Positions 1 through 9,606 of a stretch of 64,000 nucleotides of DNA are shown here, in pieces. Source of the stretch: Nitrosospira sp. Nsp11 (lineage in GTDB: Bacteria > Pseudomonadota > Gammaproteobacteria > Burkholderiales > Nitrosomonadaceae); NCBI RefSeq assembly GCF_900142705.1, contig NZ_FRBV01000009.1, positions 49,339-113,338 on the forward strand, read 5' to 3'. The notes under the pieces were generated by a model. It was not told the origin of the DNA. It was given only the letters and a program-made list of their open reading frames with translations, and did no database searches. Positions within the stretch are counted from its first letter, which is position 1; each line of letters opens with the position of its first letter. A program made the position numbers and the translations under genes.

Positions 1-265
1 GTTGCAACGCTTGCAGGAAAAAGTCGAGCAACAGGCGCGGACCATCAGTCGGAGCATGGTCGGCACGACTCAACGTATTCTGGTGGAGGGGCAATCAAAA
101 AAAGATGCCAACGAGCTTTGCGGACGCACCGATAATAACCGTATGGTAAATTTTGTCGGCAACCCGGCAGAGACCGGGCATTTTTTAAACATCGAGATCT
201 CTGCGGCGTTAGCGCACTCGTTGCGCGGGAAAATCGTGCAGCCCAAATTTACGGAACTTGAGTAA
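1..265 (+). CDS. miaB: MiaB tRNA methylthiotransferase, C-terminal part
   Basis: This is the 3' end of a gene that starts before the window; the reading frame is open from base 2 to a TAA at 263-265. The 87 residues match the end of MiaB, the radical-SAM enzyme that adds the 2-methylthio group to N6-isopentenyl-adenosine 37 of tRNAs. The visible part is the linker helix followed by the TRAM RNA-binding domain ([14 protein letters not shown], then [11 protein letters not shown], then a short beta-rich tail). The radical-SAM cysteines lie upstream and cannot be seen. The gene sits just before phoH-ybeY-corC, the usual proteobacterial order, which supports the call. Confidence 0.88.
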   Translation, partial: LQRLQEKVEQQARTISRSMVGTTQRILVEGQSKKDANELCGRTDNNRMVNFVGNPAETGHFLNIEISAALAHSLRGKIVQPKFTELE

Positions 266-381
266 GATGTCCACGTGAGGTTGATTTGTGATGCGCCGCA
301 AGCCCTCTTCACGTTCACTCCTTGCAAAGTACGGCTGTCGCTGCCAGAATTAAGTCCTCGCTATCGTGTCTTACAGCCTTT

Positions 382-1359
382 TTGAAACCCCAACCTGTCG
401 AAATTTCTTTTTCCCCAGCTGATAACCAGCGTCTCGCCAACTTATGCGGTGCGCTGGATGAGAATCTCAGGCAGATCGAAACCCTACTCGATGTCACCAT
501 TGCGCGCCGAGGAGAACACTTCAGCCTACGGGGCAAATCCGCACAGACTTTGCTTGCCGCAGAAGCATTGCAAAATTTTTACAGCCATGCGCAACATCAT
601 TTGAGCATCGAGCAAATTCAACTGGGCCTGATCGAAGCGATGAATCCTCATCATTCGAAAAAACTTGCGGCTGCTACTGCTACGAAAGAACCGACGGAAC
701 CCGCGCTGATTACCCGCCGTAGCGATTTACGCGGCCGGACGCCTCGCCAGGTCGAATATCTGCAGCAAATCCAGACGCATGACATCACGTTTTCGATCGG
801 TCCTGCGGGAACGGGAAAGACCTATCTGGCCGTGGCGAGCGCGGTGGACGCGCTGGAGCGCGATATCGTAGCGCGTATCGTACTGGTGCGGCCTGCGGTG
901 GAAGCAGGCGAGCGCCTGGGTTTTCTGCCGGGCGACATGGCGCAGAAAGTGGACCCTTACTTACGGCCTCTCTATGATGCACTCTATGATCTGATGGGGT
1001 TTGATAAAACCAGCAAGCAGTTCGAGCGGAGCGCAATTGAAGTTGCGCCGCTGGCTTTCATGCGCGGGCGCACGTTGAACCAATCTTTTATCATACTTGA
1101 TGAAGCGCAAAACACGACACCCGAACAGATGAAGATGTTCCTGACTCGTATCGGCTTTGGCTCCAAGGCTGTGGTAACAGGCGATATCACTCAGATCGAT
1201 CTTGCAAAACATCAGAAAAGTGGCCTGGTAGAGGCCCAGCAGGTCCTGAAAAAAGTGCGTGGTATCGCTTTTACGCATTTTGGGGCGGAGGATGTGGTGC
1301 GGCATCCGCTGGTGCAAAGAATTGTCAATGCCTATGAAAAATACGAAAAAGACAAGTAA
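382..1359 (+). CDS. phoH: PhoH-like ATPase (YbeZ)
   Basis: PhoH/YbeZ-family P-loop NTPase that works with the neighbouring YbeY in RNA metabolism. Visible motifs are Walker A GPAGTGKTYLA (about residue 139), the RPAVEAGERLGFLPGD segment typical of PhoH, and Walker B SFIILDEAQN. An N-terminal KH-like region precedes the ATPase domain. No ATG or GTG start is available. I chose TTG at 382 because the protein then begins KPQPVEISFSPADNQ, close to where the family normally starts. A TTG at 322 would add 20 residues of low similarity; neither has a clear ribosome site. The 3' end overlaps ybeY, implying coupled translation. Confidence 0.9.
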   Translation: MKPQPVEISFSPADNQRLANLCGALDENLRQIETLLDVTIARRGEHFSLRGKSAQTLLAAEALQNFYSHAQHHLSIEQIQLGLIEAMNPHHSKKLAAATATKEPTEPALITRRSDLRGRTPRQVEYLQQIQTHDITFSIGPAGTGKTYLAVASAVDALERDIVARIVLVRPAVEAGERLGFLPGDMAQKVDPYLRPLYDALYDLMGFDKTSKQFERSAIEVAPLAFMRGRTLNQSFIILDEAQNTTPEQMKMFLTRIGFGSKAVVTGDITQIDLAKHQKSGLVEAQQVLKKVRGIAFTHFGAEDVVRHPLVQRIVNAYEKYEKDK

Positions 1360-1864
1360 CCTTTCCCCGGCTCCTACAGAAGTCTCGCACCGCGAAGTAA
1401 AGCTGAAATTGGCGACACAATACGCTGCCCGCGCTGCGGAGGCGCCCCCTAGATCGGCGTTTCGCAAATGGATCAAAGCCGCATTGACGCACGATGCGGA
1501 GATTGGGCTGCGCGTCGTTGATGAAGCGGAGGGCCATAGCCTCAACCGGAATTTTCGAAACAGGGATTATGCGACCAATGTCCTGACTTTTATTTACGAT
1601 AATGCTGGGCCAAGCGCGCAATCCCTGGCTGGAGATATTGTGCTGTGCGCGCCGGTAATCGAAAGAGAAGCGCGTGAGCAACATAAAAATTTGACAGCGC
1701 ATTACGCACATCTCACCGTGCACGGCGTCTTGCATCTTCAGGGCTACGATCATGAAAACGATGTTGAAGCAGCGGCAATGGAGCAGATGGAGGCCGAGTA
1801 TCTCGAAAGACTGGGATATGAAAATCCTTACAGGGAATCTTTGGGGACCGCTGAAGAATGTTGA
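1328..1864 (+). CDS. ybeY: Endoribonuclease YbeY
   Basis: Zinc-dependent endoribonuclease used in 16S rRNA 3' maturation and ribosome quality control. The signature metal site HGVLHLQGYDH is present near the C-terminus, with the RNRDYATNVLTF motif upstream. The start is ambiguous: ATG at 1328 or ATG at 1334, both inside the end of phoH (overlap of about 30 bases). An upstream frame extension inside phoH is not credible. The N-terminal 30 residues are Thr/Lys-rich and not conserved in the family, so the functional core begins near KLKLATQYA. Lies between phoH and corC as in most proteobacteria. Confidence 0.9.
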   Translation: MPMKNTKKTSNLSPAPTEVSHREVKLKLATQYAARAAEAPPRSAFRKWIKAALTHDAEIGLRVVDEAEGHSLNRNFRNRDYATNVLTFIYDNAGPSAQSLAGDIVLCAPVIEREAREQHKNLTAHYAHLTVHGVLHLQGYDHENDVEAAAMEQMEAEYLERLGYENPYRESLGTAEEC

Positions 1865-1941
1865 TTATGGAGAGGTCCGCATGTGCTTGTCGGCATCTTC
1901 CACAGTTTATTTATTTCTTGTAAACGAACTGGCAAACGCAT

Positions 1942-2775
1942 ATGGATGATCCCCCGAAACCAGCCTTACTCGATCGCGTCAGCGCCTGGCTTTTGCGCAA
2001 GCCAGGGGATCGCGAGCAACTGATCGCGTTATTGCATTCTGCCTTTGAACGCAATTTATTCGATTCGGATGCCCTGAGCATGATCGAAGGGGTGATACAG
2101 GTATCCGAAATGCAGGCTCGAGATATCATGGTTCCGCGTTCACAGATGAGTGTGATCGATATCAGCGAAACGCCGGACAAGTTTATCCCGCTGGTTATCG
2201 AGACGGCCCATTCGCGATTTCCCGTGACTGAAAACGATAAAAATAATGTCATAGGTATATTATTGGAGAAAGATCTGTTGCGTTACTTTGCAGGAGAAGA
2301 AGAATTTGATGTACGCGATATGCTGCGGCCGGTCGTTTTTATTCCTGAATCCAAACGGCTCAATGTGTTGCTCAAGGATTTTCGGACTAACCGCAATCAT
2401 ATAGCCGTCGTAGTGGATGAGTATGGCGGTGTCGCGGGGCTGGTGACTATCGAAGACGTACTGGAGCAAATCGTTGGTGACATTGAGGATGAACATGATT
2501 TCGACGAGGCCGAAGACAACATCGTGCAGGATCCGGGCGGTCATTACCGTGTCAAGGCTATTACCGAAATCGACGATTTTAATGAAAGGCTCGGGACCGG
2601 GTTAAGTGATGTAGATTACGACACTGTGGGTGGTCTGGTACTGCATAAATTTGGCCGTTTGCCGAAACGAGGCGAATCGGTGTCTGTCGGCACTTTCAAG
2701 TTTACCGTGTTGCGCGCCGATAGCCGCAGGCTGTATACGCTACTGGTCGAAAAGGATAATGTCGAGCAGTGCTAA
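1942..2775 (+). CDS. corC: CorC/HlyC-type CBS-domain transporter-associated protein
   Basis: CorC (YbeX) family protein, classically linked to magnesium and cobalt efflux and in many species co-transcribed with ybeYZ. The order of parts is typical: a short N-terminal helix region, a CBS pair (DIMVPRSQMSVIDI and later VVVDEYGGVAGLVTIEDVLEQIVGDIEDEHD), then the C-terminal CorC_HlyC domain with the VGGLVLHKFGRLPKRGE segment. No transmembrane helices are present, so this is the soluble form. It follows ybeY after 77 bases. The lnt gene that often comes next in this cluster is absent. Confidence 0.9.
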   Translation: MDDPPKPALLDRVSAWLLRKPGDREQLIALLHSAFERNLFDSDALSMIEGVIQVSEMQARDIMVPRSQMSVIDISETPDKFIPLVIETAHSRFPVTENDKNNVIGILLEKDLLRYFAGEEEFDVRDMLRPVVFIPESKRLNVLLKDFRTNRNHIAVVVDEYGGVAGLVTIEDVLEQIVGDIEDEHDFDEAEDNIVQDPGGHYRVKAITEIDDFNERLGTGLSDVDYDTVGGLVLHKFGRLPKRGESVSVGTFKFTVLRADSRRLYTLLVEKDNVEQC

Positions 2776-2893
2776 CGTACAAAAAAGTCGGGGGTTGGAT
2801 CAAAACCGGACTTCAAGATGATGGACCAATAATGTCCATCCTGGACGGAGCAGGACCTCAAAGCGTTCTGGCGCAAATAAGTGTCTTCGAACC

Positions 2894-3412
2894 GTGAGAA
2901 CTATCAGCAACGCCTATTGCGGCCTGGATACGATACATCAGGCGCTGACTGAACCGCCAGTGGTGGAAGTGGTGATTGAAGTTCCGCGGGGCAGCTTCCT
3001 TAAACGCGGATCCACCGGTAGAGTCGACTTTATCTCGCCCCTGCCATGTCCGTTCAACTACGGCTCGGTACCTGGTTACATCGGCCTCGACGGCGATCTT
3101 CTGGATGCGCTGGTACTCGGCCCGCGCCTGTCGTTGGGCGCAAGGATACGCGTCAAAGCCTGGGGAGCCGTGATTATGACTGATGGCGGCTTGATAGACG
3201 ACAAGCTTGTCTGTAGCGATTACTCTCCGAATGCGGCGCAGCGCCAGGAAGTATTGAAATTCTTCTACTTCTACGCAAAATGCAAGGGGATGCTGAATAT
3301 CTGGCGAGGCCGGCCGGGGCGCAATGCATGTGAAGGCTGGTGCGAAGCAGTTCAGGCGCTCGGGCGCGCTCGGCCGCGAGACAATTTATTGCTTGAGCTG
3401 CCGCTCGACTAA
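2894..3412 (+). CDS. Divergent family-I inorganic pyrophosphatase-like protein
   Basis: 172-residue relative of soluble inorganic pyrophosphatase. The metal-binding core is recognisable: VVIEVPRG, the CPFNYGSVPGYIGLDGDLLD segment (equivalent to NYGYIxxTLxxDGDPVD, keeping all three Asp) and MTDGGLIDDKLV. Compared with E. coli Ppa from memory, several active-site positions look changed: the Arg after the first strand (VDR becomes VDF), the Glu after MTD (now Gly), and the HYKD segment (now FYAK). It may therefore be a paralogue with altered activity. Start is GTG at 2894 with no clear Shine-Dalgarno. It lies alone between corC and uup. Confidence 0.72.
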   Translation: MRTISNAYCGLDTIHQALTEPPVVEVVIEVPRGSFLKRGSTGRVDFISPLPCPFNYGSVPGYIGLDGDLLDALVLGPRLSLGARIRVKAWGAVIMTDGGLIDDKLVCSDYSPNAAQRQEVLKFFYFYAKCKGMLNIWRGRPGRNACEGWCEAVQALGRARPRDNLLLELPLD

Positions 3413-3538
3413 TTGTCTGCATCGTTCTCGTGCCCGGCGAACCCGCATTGATCAGCATGGCGGATTCTTTGCCAAACTTCACCAAGCATGCCAGAATTGC
3501 GCCCCTTATCAATCAAGCTGAAGTAACTTTCCCTGCCC

Positions 3539-5470
3539 ATGCCTCTCCTCACTCTTGAAAGCGCTTGTCTTGCCTTTGGTCATCACACGCTGCTTGATCA
3601 TGTAGACTTGCAGCTTGATACCGGCGAACGTATCGGGCTGATCGGCAGAAATGGCGGCGGGAAGTCGAGCTTACTGCGCATCATAGCAGGCGAAATCAAG
3701 CCGGACGATGGCAGGATCTGGCGCACGCCCGGATTAAAGCTGGCCTATGTGCCGCAGGAACCGGAGCTGGACCCCGCCCTTACGGTATTCGAGGAAGTAT
3801 CCAAGGGATTGGGGAAAGTCAGCCAGGTGCTGCTTCATTATCATGAAGCGTCTCATCTCTTGAGCGACGGCACGGGAGACACCGAGGCGCTTCTTTCTCG
3901 CCTGCAGGATCTGCAAGCCGAAGTGGAAGCTCAAGATGGATGGCGCATCCAGGCCAGGGTGGAAACCGCTATCGACAAGCTTGATCTCCCCCCCGACGCT
4001 TTAGTGGGACAACTCTCCGGCGGACAAAAAAAGCGGGTGGCGCTGGCTCGCGCCCTGGTGGTATCTCCAGACGTGCTGCTATTGGATGAGCCGACCAACC
4101 ACCTGGACTTTTCCTCTATCGAGTGGCTGGAAGGACTGCTGAAGGACTTTGCCGGAAGCGTGCTGTTCGTCACGCACGACCGCCGCTTTCTAAATAATGT
4201 AGCGACGCGGATTGTCGAGCTCGACCGTGGTAAGTTGGCAAGCTTCCCCGGCGATTTTGCCGAGTACCAGCGAAAAAAATTGGAGATGCTGGAAGTTGAA
4301 GCCGTCCACAATCAAAAATTCGATAAAGTGCTGGCGCAGGAAGAGGTCTGGATACGAAAGGGGATTCAGGCACGCCGTACGCGTAACGAAGGCAGGGTAA
4401 GACGATTGGAAGCGCTGAGAATAGAGCGCGCCGACCGGCGCGAAAAGATGGGGACGGTAAATCTCAACGTCGATGAAGGCGCCAAGTCCGGACGCATGGT
4501 GGCCGAACTGGAACACGTCAGCAAAAGATATGGCGACAAAATCATCATAGACGATTTCTCCTGCCGGATCATGCGCGGCGATCGCGTGGGATTGCTGGGA
4601 CCTAATGGTGCGGGCAAGTCCACCTTGCTAAAGCTGATACTGGGCGAACTACCGCCGGATAGCGGCGATGTCCGACTGGGTACCAAGCTTGAGGTAGCCT
4701 ATTTTGACCAGTTGCGCGAACAGCTGGACGAGGAGGCAACCCTGATAGACACGATTAGCCAGGGTTCGGATTTTATCGATATTGGCGAGACGCGCAAGCA
4801 CGTCATCAGCTATCTGGAAGATTTCCTGTTTGCCCCACAGCGGGCGCGTTCGCCGGTAAAGTCTCTCTCGGGCGGTGAGCGCAACCGGCTATTGCTGGCG
4901 CGTTTGTTCACCCGCCCCGCTAACGTCCTGATCCTTGACGAACCAACCAACGATCTGGATATCGAAACGCTGGAACTACTGGAGTCGCTGCTGCAAAACT
5001 ATTCGGGCACGCTGTTTCTCGTCAGCCACGATCGTGAATTTCTCGACAACGTCGTAACCCAGGTTATCGCCTTCGAAGGTAATGGCATACTGCGGGAATA
5101 TGTCGGCGGCTATGAAGATTGGGTACGGGCAAAGGGATATCTGAAAGCTGCGGCAAAGGAACAGGCGGCAAAATCGCAACAGATCGCTCCGTCCAAGGCG
5201 CGCGAAGTGCGAGAACAGCCCATTCGGATTAAACTGGATTACAAGGAAATCCGCGAACTCGATGAGCTGCCTCAAAAGATCGAGCTTCTGGAGCGGGAAC
5301 AGGCCGCCATCACCTGCCAGCTGGATACTGCGGATTTTTATCTCAATCAACCGGAAAAAGCGCGGTCCTTGCATGAACGCTTTGCCGGGATTGAAGAAGA
5401 GCTTATGAATTGTCTCGCCCGATGGGAAGAGCTTGAGGCAAAACGCCGGGTAAACGGTCAGAAATCATGA
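3539..5470 (+). CDS. uup: ABC-F ATPase Uup
   Basis: Soluble ABC-F protein with two ATP-binding cassettes and no membrane domain. First cassette: Walker A GRNGGGKSS (about residue 37), signature LSGGQKKRVALARAL (about 158) and LLLDEPTNHLD. Second: GPNGAGKSTLL (about 353), LSGGERNRLLLARL and LILDEPTNDLD. A charged C-terminal coiled coil (about residues 560-640) is the hallmark of the Uup subgroup, which binds branched DNA and affects transposon excision and ribosome function. The length of 643 residues is normal. It starts at ATG 3539, 126 bases after the pyrophosphatase-like gene. Confidence 0.92.
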   Translation: MPLLTLESACLAFGHHTLLDHVDLQLDTGERIGLIGRNGGGKSSLLRIIAGEIKPDDGRIWRTPGLKLAYVPQEPELDPALTVFEEVSKGLGKVSQVLLHYHEASHLLSDGTGDTEALLSRLQDLQAEVEAQDGWRIQARVETAIDKLDLPPDALVGQLSGGQKKRVALARALVVSPDVLLLDEPTNHLDFSSIEWLEGLLKDFAGSVLFVTHDRRFLNNVATRIVELDRGKLASFPGDFAEYQRKKLEMLEVEAVHNQKFDKVLAQEEVWIRKGIQARRTRNEGRVRRLEALRIERADRREKMGTVNLNVDEGAKSGRMVAELEHVSKRYGDKIIIDDFSCRIMRGDRVGLLGPNGAGKSTLLKLILGELPPDSGDVRLGTKLEVAYFDQLREQLDEEATLIDTISQGSDFIDIGETRKHVISYLEDFLFAPQRARSPVKSLSGGERNRLLLARLFTRPANVLILDEPTNDLDIETLELLESLLQNYSGTLFLVSHDREFLDNVVTQVIAFEGNGILREYVGGYEDWVRAKGYLKAAAKEQAAKSQQIAPSKAREVREQPIRIKLDYKEIRELDELPQKIELLEREQAAITCQLDTADFYLNQPEKARSLHERFAGIEEELMNCLARWEELEAKRRVNGQKS

Positions 5471-5591
5471 CGATGAATTTCATTCCATATATCCCTATTC
5501 GATATATGTTATTGTTTTATAGATTTTATAGATTGACCAGGAATGGCACATCGTTTAGAGTCGCTCTTTTTGTAAAGAGGGGGCACTGATA

Positions 5592-5924
5592 ATGAAAAGA
5601 CCAGCAATAATAAGTTTATTTGCGTGGGGTCTGCTTCTGGCGGTCACCGGTACGGCTCAGGCAGCAGGTGATCCAGCTGCAGGGAAGCAGAAGAATACCA
5701 TGTGCATCGGTTGCCATGGCATAGAAGGATACCGGACATCTTACCCGACGGTGTATAACGTCCCGAGAATTGGCGGTCAGCATGCAGAGTACCTGGTCAA
5801 AGCACTACAGGCGTATAAAACAGATGCACGCAGCCACCCCAGCATGAAGGCTATTGCCGCCCAACTATCGGACCAGGATATGGAAGACCTGGCGGCCTAT
5901 TACGCTGGTGCCAGCGGAAAATAA
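5592..5924 (+). CDS. Periplasmic c-type cytochrome (c553-like), first of two
   Basis: Small class-I c-type cytochrome of 110 residues. It has a Sec signal peptide ([19 protein letters not shown] then an AQAA cleavage region), one haem-binding motif CIGCH (about residue 38) and a distal Met candidate in HPSMKAIA. The [16 protein letters not shown] helix is typical of cytochrome c4/c553 domains. A strong GAGGGGG ribosome site lies 8 bases before the ATG. It is followed 25 bases later by a second, related cytochrome in the same direction, so the pair probably arose by duplication and serves as electron carriers in the periplasm. Confidence 0.88.
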   Translation: MKRPAIISLFAWGLLLAVTGTAQAAGDPAAGKQKNTMCIGCHGIEGYRTSYPTVYNVPRIGGQHAEYLVKALQAYKTDARSHPSMKAIAAQLSDQDMEDLAAYYAGASGK

Positions 5925-5949
5925 TTACTCATTACGCAAGGAAAGCCTC

Positions 5950-6276
5950 ATGAAAAATTTCGTTATTGCCGCGGCGAGCGGCGCGCTGCTGCTGATTTCC
6001 AGCCAGGGAATGGCGGCCGATATTGAAGCTGGCAAGAAAAAAGCTGCAGAGGTTTGCGCTGCGTGTCACGGTCCGGACGGCAATAGTCCCGCACCCGCTT
6101 TTCCGAAGCTGAATGGGCAGCATGCAAATTATCTCGTTCACACGTTGAACGAATATAAGTCGGGCGTGCGCCAGGACCCCATCATGGCCGGCATGGCCGC
6201 CGCCTTGAGCAAGGAAGACATTGAAAATGTATCAGCTTATTTTGCAAGCCAATCCGGTCTGAAAACCAAATATTGA
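5950..6276 (+). CDS. Periplasmic c-type cytochrome (c553-like), second of two
   Basis: 108-residue monohaem cytochrome c. Signal peptide [19 protein letters not shown] with cleavage after MAA, haem motif CAACH followed by [22 protein letters not shown], and distal Met candidates in [12 protein letters not shown]. The start is the ATG at 5950, preceded by AAGGAAAG; an earlier in-frame ATG inside the upstream gene would destroy the signal peptide. Similarity to the preceding gene (GQHA-YLV-L--YK) shows that the two are paralogues. The exact redox partners are not shown by the sequence. Confidence 0.88.
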   Translation: MKNFVIAAASGALLLISSQGMAADIEAGKKKAAEVCAACHGPDGNSPAPAFPKLNGQHANYLVHTLNEYKSGVRQDPIMAGMAAALSKEDIENVSAYFASQSGLKTKY

Positions 6277-6665
6277 TTCGGGAATTTCTGAATAAGCTCT
6301 ACGCGAGCATGATCATGGTCCAATGAATGTAGGGATGGGTTGAGGAAAACAAGACGGATAGTGCGCGAACGCAGCGCAGAATAATGCGCTCCCGAAGAAG
6401 GTGCGCGCCTTGGAGTGGGGGTAGGCGCCAGGCGCAGTCGTTGGATCCCGTACTGCCCGACGCTCACTTCGGGGAACCCTTTGCGCATCGCTTGAGCGCC
6501 ATCCCCATCGGTTTTCAGCCCACCAGCGCAGGCCCTTCCTCGGATGACATAGGAAGCTCTCCCTACAGGGAGAGCTTGTTCAGAAGTTGCGGGCGCGCTG
6601 GAAGCTAATGGCCCGCTGCTCTGAGTCCAGATAAATCGGACTGATGGCGTCACCTCAAATAAAGA
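6277..6665. other. Intergenic region without a convincing gene
   Basis: About 390 bases between the second cytochrome and the convergent DUF1841 gene. A long open frame exists on the minus strand but is rich in Arg, Ser and Pro with no recognisable domain and overlaps the cytochrome end, so I do not call it. One strong perfect hairpin is listed separately. Confidence 0.5.
6554..6577. terminator. Perfect 10-bp stem hairpin between convergent genes
   Basis: AAGCTCTCCC, loop TACA, GGGAGAGCTT: a perfect 10-bp stem with a 4-base loop, lying between the convergent cytochrome and DUF1841 genes. It could act as a bidirectional terminator, but there is no long T run on either side, so an RNA-stabilising hairpin or a repeat unit is also possible. 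Confidence 0.45.
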
Positions 6666-7094
6666 TCAATTTTGCCCCCGGTCCAGGCATTCAAAGTATA
6701 CCGAAGCATCAAACGCCGATTGGTTGCGTTGTGCCTGCCAAATCATTTCCGCAAGACATTCCATGACTTGATGCGCGGCATCGTGTTCATTGCCGGTCAA
6801 CTTCAGTAGACGTTCAAATCGCTTGCGAATACCGGCGGGCTGGTCTATTGAAAGCTGCTCCCCGATGGCAATATGCATGCCCATATGCAGAAATGGATTG
6901 GTATCGCCCGTTTCCGGCAAATAATCCTTGTCTTGGTAGCGTCCCGGATCATCAAGCATGGCGTGGTACTCCGGATGCAGCAAGATCACTTCAACTGCCA
7001 TGTTTTCCATGTCGGAGAGTATCTCTCGCTGCCGATATTTGCGCCAGGTATCAAAGAAAAACTGACGCGCCTGTTCCCGCGAAGGATTAAACAT
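6666..7094 (-). CDS. DUF1841 family protein
   Basis: 142-residue protein of the DUF1841 family, which has no assigned function. Recognisable features are the N-terminus MFNPSREQARQFF, the LLHPEYH motif and NPFLHMGMHIAIGEQLSIDQP, all typical of the family. It has no signal peptide or membrane segment and is probably cytoplasmic. I chose ATG at 7094; a TTG five codons upstream is less likely. It lies just downstream of nth on the same strand (45 bases apart), so it may be the last gene of the pyrD-rsxB-nth transcript. Confidence 0.85.
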   Translation of the reverse strand: MFNPSREQARQFFFDTWRKYRQREILSDMENMAVEVILLHPEYHAMLDDPGRYQDKDYLPETGDTNPFLHMGMHIAIGEQLSIDQPAGIRKRFERLLKLTGNEHDAAHQVMECLAEMIWQAQRNQSAFDASVYFECLDRGQN

Positions 7095-7139
7095 CCAGAC
7101 TGTGACCAAGCAGTATCATCTTTCTCAAAGTTGTTTTCC

Positions 7140-7772
7140 TTAAAGAGTTTTTTCCTTGAACTCGCACAAATCGTTAATGATGCAAATGGCACATTTCGGT
7201 TTTCTTGCGATGCATACATACCGCCCATGTAAAATAAGCCAGTGATGTGCATCGTGGCTGAACTCCTTCGGTATGTACTTCAGTAGTTTCAGCTCTACCT
7301 CCAGCACGGTTTTGCCGCGTGCAAGTCCGGTACGGTTTGCAACCCGGAAAATATGGGTATCCACCGCCATGGTGGGTTGGCCAAATGCAGTATTCAATAT
7401 CACATTGGCGGTCTTGCGCCCCACGCCCGGCAGTTTTTCCAACTCTTCCCGGGTCTGCGGCACCTTGCTGCCGTGATGCTGGATGAGCAGGTTGCAAGTA
7501 GCGATAATATTTTTGGCCTTGGTTTTGTATAACCCGATGCTCTTGATGTAATCCCGCAGCCCGGCCTCCCCAAGGTCGAGAATTTTCTCAGGCGTATTTG
7601 CGGTGGAAAACAGTTTCCGTGTCGCCACATTCACGCCCTTGTCGGTAGCCTGGGCCGAAAGGATCACTGCGATAAGCAATTCAAAAGTCGAGCGATACTC
7701 CAGTTCGGTGGTAGGGTTAGGATTCACCGACTTGAAACGCCTGAATATCTCGTGGCGTATGCTTGAATTCAT
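7140..7772 (-). CDS. nth: Endonuclease III (DNA glycosylase/AP lyase)
   Basis: Base-excision repair glycosylase that removes oxidised pyrimidines and cleaves at the abasic site. The helix-hairpin-helix [13 protein letters not shown] carries the catalytic Lys, [11 protein letters not shown] carries the catalytic Asp, and the C-terminal [4Fe-4S] cluster motif C-x6-C-x2-C-x5-C ([17 protein letters not shown]) is intact. Length of 210 residues is normal. The start ATG overlaps the rsxB stop by four bases (ATGA), implying translational coupling with the ferredoxin gene, as is common in proteobacteria. Confidence 0.95.
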   Translation of the reverse strand: MNSSIRHEIFRRFKSVNPNPTTELEYRSTFELLIAVILSAQATDKGVNVATRKLFSTANTPEKILDLGEAGLRDYIKSIGLYKTKAKNIIATCNLLIQHHGSKVPQTREELEKLPGVGRKTANVILNTAFGQPTMAVDTHIFRVANRTGLARGKTVLEVELKLLKYIPKEFSHDAHHWLILHGRYVCIARKPKCAICIINDLCEFKEKTL

Positions 7773-8500
7773 GAATTAATACGGCGGGATGTTGCCGGCA
7801 TATCGACAGTGCTATTTTTCTTCGAAGCCTGCGCTTGAGCGGCCATGGCACGCTCAAGCGCAGCCTGAATAGTTGCTTTCTTGAGATCGGTGGTGGATGA
7901 TGAAATGCTGCTCATGGCTTTGGTTTTTTGCGTAAGCCTCTCTTCGCTCTCCTGTTTTTCACGCTCGATCCTTTGCAACCTGAACTGATAACGTGCGCGA
8001 GCGCGGTCGGCAACTTGCTTGTCGTATTCAAGTATCAAACAGTCATCAATTTGGGCATCCTCATTATCCGCGGAACCAGCAGCTCGTGCTTTGGATGGAA
8101 TCATGCTGATACAATCCACCGGGCACGGCGCCACGCACAATTCGCAGCCGGTGCATTCGGCAGCAATGACAGTATGCGCGTGGCCAGGCGCTCCCACGAT
8201 CGCATCCACCGGACAAGCCTGAATACAAAGCGTGCAGCCTATGCAGGGCTGCTCGTCAATGAGTGCCACTGTCCTGGGTTTGGGGAAACCGTGCAGGGTG
8301 TTCAGCGCCATGGGCCTTATCCCCAACAATTCTGCCAGCTTGCGAATGCCCTTGTCGCCACCCGGAGGACACTGGTTGATGCTGGCATGCCCTTCAGCAA
8401 TGGCCCTGGCATAAGGTTCGCAACCGGAGAATCCGCACCGGCGGCACTGGGTTTGCGGCAGGATCGCATCGATTTCCGCTACCAGCAAATTTTCTTTCAT
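7769..8500 (-). CDS. rsxB: RnfB/RsxB-type ferredoxin
   Basis: Iron-sulfur protein of the RnfB/RsxB family. The N-terminal cluster motif [15 protein letters not shown] with a distal CPPGG is followed by two ferredoxin [4Fe-4S] motifs, [16 protein letters not shown] and [17 protein letters not shown] charged Ala/Lys/Gln-rich tail ends the protein. The membrane helix present in Rnf-complex RnfB is absent and no other rnf gene is in the window, so this is the stand-alone beta-proteobacterial form. It starts at ATG 8500 and overlaps the pyrD stop by four bases. A longer upstream frame lies inside pyrD and is rejected. Confidence 0.88.
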   Translation of the reverse strand: MKENLLVAEIDAILPQTQCRRCGFSGCEPYARAIAEGHASINQCPPGGDKGIRKLAELLGIRPMALNTLHGFPKPRTVALIDEQPCIGCTLCIQACPVDAIVGAPGHAHTVIAAECTGCELCVAPCPVDCISMIPSKARAAGSADNEDAQIDDCLILEYDKQVADRARARYQFRLQRIEREKQESEERLTQKTKAMSSISSSTTDLKKATIQAALERAMAAQAQASKKNSTVDMPATSRRINS

Positions 8501-9543
8501 CTCGAACCCGCCCGTGAAGAATGCTGCGCGTCTGAGGCGCACAATGCATGCGCAATCTCCCGTATCAGGCGAGGGCCGCGATAGATCAGGCCGCTGTATA
8601 TCTGGACCAGGCTTGCGCCGGCCTCGACTTTTTCCACAGCATCCGCTGCGCATAGGATGCCGCCCACCCCAATGATGGGCAGCGCCCCTTGCAGCACGCC
8701 ATGCAAGCGCCGGATGACCGCGGTGGCACGTTTTGCCAGCGGTCCACCGCTCAGTCCGCCAGACTCGCATGCATAAGGCAGTGTTTCTATTCCAGCTCGG
8801 GAAATAGTGGTATTCGTCGCGATAACCCCGTCTATACGATGTTTCATCAAAAGTGCCGCGATGGAGTCGATTTGCTGTGGATCGAGATCAGGAGCTATTT
8901 TTACGGCGATGGGCGTATATTTTCCGTACTCGTCGGAGAGCTTTTGCTGATTGAGCTTCAGCATATGCAATAGATGATCCAGTTCTTCAGCGTTTTGTAG
9001 TTGACGAAGGGAAGGCGTATTAGGCGATGAAATATTGATAGCGATGTAATCGGCGTAGCGATAGGCTTTACGCAGGCAAGTCAGGTAATCGTCGACAGCC
9101 TTTTCAATTGGCGTATCGAAATTTTTTCCGATGTTGATGCCGAGTATGCCGCGATAATTTGCACGCCTGACATTCGCCATCAGTTTATCGATACCGTCAT
9201 TGTTAAAGCCCATACGATTGACAATGGCACGTGCCTGAGGAATACGAAACAGCCGGGGTTTCGGGTTTCCTGGCTGTGCACGAGGTGTAACCGTACCGAT
9301 CTCGATAAAGCCAAACCCGAGCGCTGCAAGCGCGTCTATGTGCTCCCCATTCTTGTCCAGTCCGGCAGCCATTCCAACGGGATTGGAAAAATCGAGACCC
9401 ATGACGTTGCGGGACCGGCATGCTATTGCGGCACGGCGGATCAACCCGAACCGATAAGCCTTCTCGATTGCATCAAACGTAACTCGGTGAGCTGTTTCAG
9501 GTTCGAGACTGAATAATAACGGACGAAGTAAGGAATAGAACAT
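8497..9543 (-). CDS. pyrD: Dihydroorotate dehydrogenase, class 2 (quinone-dependent)
   Basis: Membrane-associated flavoenzyme that oxidises dihydroorotate to orotate in pyrimidine synthesis with quinone as acceptor. The N-terminal helical extension ([19 protein letters not shown]) identifies class 2. Further motifs are [13 protein letters not shown], the FMN region [41 protein letters not shown] with the catalytic Ser region, and the phosphate-binding GVGGI. Length of 348 residues is usual. It is the first gene of a tightly overlapped minus-strand set pyrD-rsxB-nth. Confidence 0.95.
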   Translation of the reverse strand: MFYSLLRPLLFSLEPETAHRVTFDAIEKAYRFGLIRRAAIACRSRNVMGLDFSNPVGMAAGLDKNGEHIDALAALGFGFIEIGTVTPRAQPGNPKPRLFRIPQARAIVNRMGFNNDGIDKLMANVRRANYRGILGINIGKNFDTPIEKAVDDYLTCLRKAYRYADYIAINISSPNTPSLRQLQNAEELDHLLHMLKLNQQKLSDEYGKYTPIAVKIAPDLDPQQIDSIAALLMKHRIDGVIATNTTISRAGIETLPYACESGGLSGGPLAKRATAVIRRLHGVLQGALPIIGVGGILCAADAVEKVEAGASLVQIYSGLIYRGPRLIREIAHALCASDAQHSSRAGSR

Positions 9544-9606
9544 GGATTTATTTTAACACTGGGAAAGTGCCGAGTCTGTAAAGGAACTTGCAAGCGTTAA
9601 TCAGCG

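Noticed and set aside
6237..6653. 138-codon minus-strand frame between the cytochrome and DUF1841 genes
   Set aside because: Overlaps the cytochrome end, Arg/Ser/Pro-rich, no domain, no ribosome site; likely chance in GC-rich DNA.
8500..8770. 90-residue N-terminal extension of rsxB
   Set aside because: It lies inside pyrD in another frame; ATG 8500 gives the normal family start and an ATGA overlap.
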